From Sphingomonas_L flavalba_A (lineage in GTDB: Bacteria > Pseudomonadota > Alphaproteobacteria > Sphingomonadales > Sphingomonadaceae), in contig NZ_CP180208.1 in the NCBI RefSeq assembly GCF_047553045.1, positions 2,170,001-2,234,000 on the forward strand: 64,000 bases of DNA, given 5' to 3'. The notes below the pieces were generated by a model. That model did no database searches and was not told where the DNA came from. It saw only the letters and a program-made list of their open reading frames with translations. The stretch's first letter is position 1; each line of letters starts with the position of its first letter. The position numbers and the translations under genes were made by a program. Positions 59,672-64,000 of this stretch are shown here, in pieces.

Positions 59672-59902
59672 ATGAAGGCTGGCGGCTCCGGGGGGCGGGC
59701 GGTTCGCGCGGTGGACCCGGCGGTGGTGGACCACATGGTCGACAACTGCACCGGCCAGACCGACGAAACTCTGCAGGCCCAGTTCGGGATCAGCTACAAT
59801 ACCTGGCGCAAGCTGCTGTCCGGCCAGCCGATCCGGCGCTCGCTGGCCGACCGGCTTGAAGACCGGGTCAGCCGCCGCTTCAGCCGCGCGGTGACCAACT
59901 GA
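59672..59902 (+). CDS. Small HTH-like hypothetical protein
   Basis: The 76-residue protein starts at ATG 59672, preceded by GGGAGAG. The core DPAVVDHMVDNCTGQTDETL and QAQFGISYNTWRKLLSGQPI looks like a helix-turn-helix, followed by SLADRLEDRVSRRF. Similar short proteins occur in sphingomonads next to metabolic genes. A DNA-binding role is likely but not proven. It follows the aldehyde dehydrogenase by 32 bp. Confidence 0.7.
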   Translation: MKAGGSGGRAVRAVDPAVVDHMVDNCTGQTDETLQAQFGISYNTWRKLLSGQPIRRSLADRLEDRVSRRFSRAVTN

Positions 59903-59942
59903 CGGCAACGGCCGGGCGCTGAACCCTTATCCGGGGGCGGGC

Positions 59943-60263
59943 CTAGACGTCGTCGTCGCCGACCTGTCCGCCTTCGCCTTCCCACTTGTTGAGAACACGG
60001 ACGTCGCCGCTGCTGAAACGCAGGCGAACGCCGATGCCGCCGCCGCCGTTTTCCGCGATGAACACGGCGCCGCCCGATTCCAGCACCTGGCGCAACCGGC
60101 GAAGCGCCTCATCGTCTAGTGCGCCGGTGCCCGCTTCGAAATCGGCGAGCGCGGCAACGGGAATGCGCGCCTGCCCGGCGACATGATCACGCGGCCATTC
60201 GACCAGCGCGCGCGCCGCCCGGCACTGCGCGCCGGTTACCGGGTGATCGGCCGGCTCAACCAT
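59943..60263 (-). CDS. XRE-like HTH protein
   Basis: The 106-residue protein reads VTGAQCRAARALVEWPRDHV, AGQARIPVAALADFEAGTGA and LRRLRQVLESGGAVFIAENG, the pattern of short alphaproteobacterial XRE-type regulators (ARALV then AA-L-FE-G). The C-terminal half (GIGVRLRFSSGDVRVLNKWE) is a typical extra strand segment. It overlaps the OsmC gene by eight bases and is last in a coupled minus-strand run. Targets unknown. Confidence 0.75.
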   Translation of the reverse strand: MVEPADHPVTGAQCRAARALVEWPRDHVAGQARIPVAALADFEAGTGALDDEALRRLRQVLESGGAVFIAENGGGGIGVRLRFSSGDVRVLNKWEGEGGQVGDDDV

Positions 60264-60690
60264 CGACCGTCTCCGCCGCGCTGGTGGTGATCACCGGCGT
60301 GGCTTCCAGCGTGCGGTGAACCGGGCATTTCGCCGCGACATCGATCAGCCGCCGGCGTTGCTCCTCATTCAACGCATCGCCGCGGATCGCCACCGTCTTG
60401 TGGAATATGTCGCCGGGGCGTGCCTGCCCCTCGATCGGGCCTTTTTCATGGGTCACCTCCACCGCGACATGCTCGACCGGCCAGCCCTGCTGCCGGGCGT
60501 ACCAGCGGATCGTCATCGCGGTGCATTCGGCCAGCGCGGCGCTCAGCAGTTCATAAGGGTTGGGGCCAAGGCCGCCACCGCCCATCGCCACCGGCTCGTC
60601 GCCGACAAAGGCAATGCCGCCGGCATCCACCCGCACGCTGAACACGCTGTCGCCATTCTCGGAAACGCGGGCGCTGACCCTGTCGCTCAT
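60256..60690 (-). CDS. OsmC-family peroxidase-like protein
   Basis: The 144-residue protein has the OsmC/Ohr fold with the first cysteine in LAECTAMTIRWYARQQG and the second in AAKCPVHRTLE, along with GGGGLGPNPYELLSAALA. The pair of cysteines reduces organic or fatty-acid hydroperoxides. It is coupled to the FMN reductase gene by a four-base ATGA overlap upstream and overlaps the XRE-like gene downstream. Confidence 0.92.
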   Translation of the reverse strand: MSDRVSARVSENGDSVFSVRVDAGGIAFVGDEPVAMGGGGLGPNPYELLSAALAECTAMTIRWYARQQGWPVEHVAVEVTHEKGPIEGQARPGDIFHKTVAIRGDALNEEQRRRLIDVAAKCPVHRTLEATPVITTSAAETVDG

Positions 60691-61247
60691 TGTCCGTTCC
60701 TTTCCACGAACGCCGCGAACCCGGCGAGGAACCCGCGCAGCCGTTCCGCCACCGTATCGTCGGTCAGATTGCCATCGGCGTCAAAGGCGGCCCCGGCGCG
60801 GGAAACGAGCAGCCGCCCCTCGAACCATGGGCGGGTGCCCAGGGTGCGCAGAACGCTCAACCACGAATCCTGCGCGAGCAGCGTACCGAACCCGCCGGGC
60901 GAGGCGCCGATCACCGCGACCGGCTTGCCGCCGAACACCCGGCCGGTGTCGTCGGCGGGGCGGGACGCCCAGTCGATCGCGTTCTTGAACACGCCGGGAA
61001 TGCCATTGTTGTATTCCGGCGTGACCAGCAGCACGCCGTCGGCGGCGGCAATCGCATCCTTCAGCGCCGCGACGGCGGCGGGAATGCCGTTCGCCGCCTC
61101 GTCATCGGCGTTGTAAAGCGGCACCCCGGCGATCGATGCGGTCGTCAAAGTGACACCGGCGGGCACGGCCTTCGCCGCCGCCCGCAGCAAGCCGCCGTTG
61201 AACGAATGCCGCCTGAGGCTGCCCGACACGCCGACGATTGAAACCAC
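60687..61247 (-). CDS. NADPH-dependent FMN reductase
   Basis: The 186-residue protein starts at a GTG (61245-61247) behind GGAGGAG. It has the flavodoxin-like phosphate-binding loop SIVGVSGSLRRHSFNGGLL, and VLLVTPEYNNGIPGVFKNAI with DW, the NADPH:FMN reductase/azoreductase mark, then VIGASPGGFGT. It reduces FMN, quinones, azo compounds or chromate in relatives. It leads an oxidative-stress-type run with OsmC and an XRE-like gene. Confidence 0.9.
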   Translation of the reverse strand: MVSIVGVSGSLRRHSFNGGLLRAAAKAVPAGVTLTTASIAGVPLYNADDEAANGIPAAVAALKDAIAAADGVLLVTPEYNNGIPGVFKNAIDWASRPADDTGRVFGGKPVAVIGASPGGFGTLLAQDSWLSVLRTLGTRPWFEGRLLVSRAGAAFDADGNLTDDTVAERLRGFLAGFAAFVERNGQ

Positions 61248-61438
61248 GCCCGACTCCTCCGCTCCGTGCGCCCCGGCCGGGGCGCCGCCCGTCATCCACA
61301 ATACCGCTTCCCATATAGTGCCTCGTTCCGCCGGCGCCATGCCGGGCGGCCGATCCGTTCGCATGCGGTGCAATCTACGCTAGGCAAGCCGATGCGATTT
61401 GGTCATTCTGCCCGCGGCGCAGGAATACGGGGACGACG

Positions 61439-62809
61439 ATGCGATACCGACTGATGCTGTTGCTGGCGGGGCTGTCCGCGCCGGTTCTCGCCCAGTCCGG
61501 ACAGGGCGACCTGTCGGTCACCATCTATAACAACAATCTGGCGCTGGTGCAGGATACCCGCCAGTTGAGCGTCGCCGCCGGGCGGTCGCGCCAGGAATTT
61601 CCGGACGTTTCCGCCCAGATCCGGCCGGAAACCGTCACCCTCGCCGGCGCCGGCATCGCCATTGTCGAACAGAATTTCGATTTCGACCTGCTGTCGCCCG
61701 ACAAGCTGATGGAAAAGGCGGTCGGCCAGACGATCACCATCGTCCGCACCAACCCGGCGACCGGCGCCGAAACCCGCGAGCAGGCGAAGGTGCTGGCCGC
61801 CAACGGCGGCATCGTGCTGCAGATCGGCCAGCGGATCGAGGTGCTGCGCGACGACGGCCTGCCGGTCCGCGTCGTATTCGACAAGGTGCCGGACAATCTG
61901 CGCGCGCGCCCGACGCTGTCGGTGACGATCGACGCCGCCCGTGCCGAAACCGTCCCGGCCCGCCTGTCCTACCTGACCCCCGGCCTCGGCTGGACCAGCG
62001 ACTATGTCGCCCTGTTCGACGAGGGCAGGGGCACGATCGACATGCAGGGCTGGGTCACGCTGACCAACAACACCGGCACCACCTTCGCCCGCGCGGATAC
62101 GCTGCTGGTCGCCGGCAACGTCAACAGCGGCAACACCCGCCGCATGGTTCGCCCGATGCCGGTCGACAGCCTGGAGGAGGCCGGCACCGAAAGCGGCACG
62201 CGTGAGCGGCTGGGTGATTACTACCTCTACCCGCTGAAAGAACGCACGACGATCGCCAACGCCCAGCAGAAGCAGGTCAGCTTCCTCGACGTGAAGGGTG
62301 CGCCGGCGCGCAAGGCCTATGAGTTCGTCAACGGCTGGCTGGGCAGCAACGACCAGCCGCGCAGCGCGGTGACCGCGTACAAATTCTCCACCTCCGCGCA
62401 GGGCGGGCTTGGCGATCAGTTGCCGGCGGGTACGGTGCGGGTCTACCTGCGCGACGCGCGCGGCAATCCGCAGTTCATCGGCGAAAACCGCATCGACCAT
62501 ACGCCGATGGGGTCAAGCATGGCGGTACGCACCGGCGAGGCGTTCGACGTCAAGGTCAAGACGGTGGTCGAGGAGCGGACCCGCCTGTCCAGCCGCCGCT
62601 GGCGTACCCGGATGCGCTATACGCTGACCAACGCCCGGCCGGACGCGGTGACCGTCGATCTGGCGCAAACCGGCCTGTGGGGCGACGCGCGGATCGAGGC
62701 GCAGAGCCTGCCCGGCGACCGGGTGTCGGCCGACCGCGTCGAATGGAAAGTGCCGGTGCCCGCCAACGGATCGGCCGAACTGACCGCGACCTTCGACACG
62801 CGCTACTGA
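61439..62809 (+). CDS. DUF4139 domain protein, first of tandem pair
   Basis: The 456-residue protein has a signal peptide (MLLLAGLSAPVLAQSG). It begins DLSVTIYNNNLALVQDTRQL, and the DUF4139 domain (PARLSYLTPGLGWTSDYVAL, VTLTNNTGTTFARADTLLVA, YYLYPLKERTTIANAQQKQV) fills most of the rest. It is exported and its role is unknown; relatives are predicted periplasmic or envelope proteins. The next gene, two bases after its stop, is a related protein, so the two are an operon and probably an old duplication. Confidence 0.88.
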   Translation: MRYRLMLLLAGLSAPVLAQSGQGDLSVTIYNNNLALVQDTRQLSVAAGRSRQEFPDVSAQIRPETVTLAGAGIAIVEQNFDFDLLSPDKLMEKAVGQTITIVRTNPATGAETREQAKVLAANGGIVLQIGQRIEVLRDDGLPVRVVFDKVPDNLRARPTLSVTIDAARAETVPARLSYLTPGLGWTSDYVALFDEGRGTIDMQGWVTLTNNTGTTFARADTLLVAGNVNSGNTRRMVRPMPVDSLEEAGTESGTRERLGDYYLYPLKERTTIANAQQKQVSFLDVKGAPARKAYEFVNGWLGSNDQPRSAVTAYKFSTSAQGGLGDQLPAGTVRVYLRDARGNPQFIGENRIDHTPMGSSMAVRTGEAFDVKVKTVVEERTRLSSRRWRTRMRYTLTNARPDAVTVDLAQTGLWGDARIEAQSLPGDRVSADRVEWKVPVPANGSAELTATFDTRY

Positions 62810-62811
62810 CG

Positions 62812-64000
62812 ATGCGGGCAACCGCCCTGCTGCTGGCGCTGCTGTCCGGCGCCGCCCCGGCCACCGCCGGGACGGTGGTATCGGACGTGGTGTCGGACGT
62901 GTCCGTCACCATCTACCGCGATCCCGGCCGGCGAGAGGGCGCGATGAACCATGCCTGGCCCGGTGGCTATGCGCTGATCAGCGAGACGCGGACGCTCCGC
63001 ATTCCAGCGGGGGAATCGGTGATCCGTTTCGTCGGCGTCGCCGACGGCATGCTGCCGGAAACCGCGATCGTTTCCGGCCTGCCATCCGGCGTGCGGGAAA
63101 AGAACCGCGACGCGCGGCTGATCTCCCCGGCCGGGCTGGTCGACGCCTATCTGAAGCGCCGCGTCACCCTGCAACGGACCAATCGCCAGACCGGCCAGGT
63201 GCGCGAACAGGACGCGATCATCCAGGCCGGGCCGAACGGCGGCGTGCTGGTACAGACCGACGAGGGGGTCGAGGCGCTCGGCTGCTCCGGCCTGCCCGAA
63301 CGCATGCTGTATGACGGCGTGCCCGACGATCTGTCGGCGCGCCCGACCCTGTCGGTGCTGACCACCAACGACCGCGCGGTCGAAGTCACCGTCCAGCTCA
63401 GCTATCTGGCGCAAGGGTTCGACTGGTCCGCAAGCTATGTCGCCGACATGGCGGACGGCGGCGCGACCCTTGGCCTGTTCGCCTGGCTGACCGTCGCCAA
63501 CGGCGGCGGCCAGGGCTTCGCCGACGCCAGCCTGCAGGTCGTCGCCGGCCAGCCCAACCGCGATCGCGCCAGGCGCGGTCCGCCCACCGGCCCGCCCCCG
63601 GCGCTTCACCTGCAATGCTGGCCGATGGACATCACCAGCACCTATCCGCGCTGGTCGCTGACCCCGCCGCCGCCCGCGCCGCCACCGCCACCGCCCGCGC
63701 CGATGATGGCGATGGCGGAGGAAAGCATCGTCGTGACCGCACAGCGCCGCACGGCGCTGATGGCCGCACCGGTCGCGATCAGCGCGGAGCAGGAGGAACT
63801 GGGCGATCTGAAGCTCTACCGCGTCCCGATCAGGGTGACAGTGGCCGCAAAAGGCCAGAAGCAGGTCGCGATGCTGAACCAGCCGTCAGCGAAGTTCGCC
63901 CGCCGCTATGTCGCCAGCGTGTCCGACGGTGACGAAGCGCCGCGGCCGATGGCGCTGGTGCTGCGGGCGAAGAATGACAAGGCCAGCGGCCTTGGCCTGC
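62812..64000 (+). CDS. DUF4139-like protein with a TonB-receptor-like motif (partial)
   Basis: The frame starts at ATG 62812 and runs off the right edge after about 396 residues. It has a signal peptide (ATALLLALLSGAAPATAG), the same DVSVTIYRDPG start as its neighbour, and matching middle segments (VTVQLSYLAQGFDWSASYVA, FAWLTVANGGGQGFADA). A proline-rich linker follows. Near residue 303 comes ESIVVTAQRRTALMAAPVAI, which closely resembles the N-terminal plug start of sphingomonad TonB-dependent receptors. This motif in a DUF4139 protein is unexpected. Confidence 0.75.
   Translation, partial: MRATALLLALLSGAAPATAGTVVSDVVSDVSVTIYRDPGRREGAMNHAWPGGYALISETRTLRIPAGESVIRFVGVADGMLPETAIVSGLPSGVREKNRDARLISPAGLVDAYLKRRVTLQRTNRQTGQVREQDAIIQAGPNGGVLVQTDEGVEALGCSGLPERMLYDGVPDDLSARPTLSVLTTNDRAVEVTVQLSYLAQGFDWSASYVADMADGGATLGLFAWLTVANGGGQGFADASLQVVAGQPNRDRARRGPPTGPPPALHLQCWPMDITSTYPRWSLTPPPPAPPPPPPAPMMAMAEESIVVTAQRRTALMAAPVAISAEQEELGDLKLYRVPIRVTVAAKGQKQVAMLNQPSAKFARRYVASVSDGDEAPRPMALVLRAKNDKASGLGL

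Overview
The window comes from a high-GC alphaproteobacterium, most likely a member of the Sphingomonadaceae. Chromosomal pointers are DivK with a divergent DUF3572 gene, DUF1465, an alphaproteobacterial DksA without a full zinc finger, a protein with a PEPxxWA C-terminal sorting signal, ATP-dependent DNA ligase, paired DUF4139 proteins and several TonB-dependent receptors. No tools were used; all calls rest on reading motifs, overlaps and signals in the sequence.

Chromosomal left part (1-33822). A partial nitronate monooxygenase is followed by a minus-strand run lolC-lolD, a lipoprotein sugar dehydrogenase and a glutathione peroxidase. An Hsp20 gene carries a heat-shock (sigma-32 type) promoter and a ROSE-like RNA thermometer. 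Next come a DNA ligase, a DUF1328 membrane protein, Dps, rpmG with a terminator in its leader, divK, and a plus-strand run DUF3572-HAD-RidA-GDPD-FemAB-like. A group of small regulators follows (Sel1, DUF1465, two DUF465, PilZ, DksA). The operon serS-surE-LysM/M23 lipoprotein-TrkA-type potassium channel is joined by 4-base ATGA/GTGA overlaps. It ends at a bidirectional terminator facing a PEPxxWA protein. rimO-leucyl aminopeptidase and MarR-NlpC/P60-argC are two more coupled runs. Two peptidases (oligopeptidase B type and aminopeptidase P type) are divergent, followed by FKBP, rpsU, an aldolase-family gene and tRNA-Thr(GGT).

Genomic island (34328-50305). A 44-bp direct repeat of the 3' end of tRNA-Glu(UUC) flanks about 16 kb; the intact tRNA-Glu is at the right end. 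Just inside the left repeat are a tyrosine integrase, an excisionase-like HTH protein, DUF2274 and the C-terminus of TrbI, the remains of a Trb-type integrative conjugative element. IS3-family insertions (one 410-bp fragment and two full 1275-bp copies in the same orientation) have replaced the rest of the transfer module. They bracket a pfkB-type kinase and the first codons of a probable MBL-fold hydrolase. The cargo is for metals: copC and a truncated copD diverge from a CnrY/CnrX/CnrH-like sigma module, which reads into copA and copB. An Acr3 arsenite-pump remnant, an alpha/beta hydrolase and a TonB receptor with a MerR-type operator complete it.

Chromosomal right part (50337-64000). recJ, 1-Cys peroxiredoxin, AMP nucleosidase, a TonB receptor with DUF2946, cyclophilin, a ketoglutarate-semialdehyde-type dehydrogenase behind a GTATAC palindrome, a coupled FMN reductase-OsmC-HTH run, and two tandem DUF4139 proteins, the second cut by the window end.

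The most interesting unit is the island's metal module: a cnrYXH-type sensor and sigma cassette, normally linked to nickel/cobalt, placed directly ahead of copper genes.
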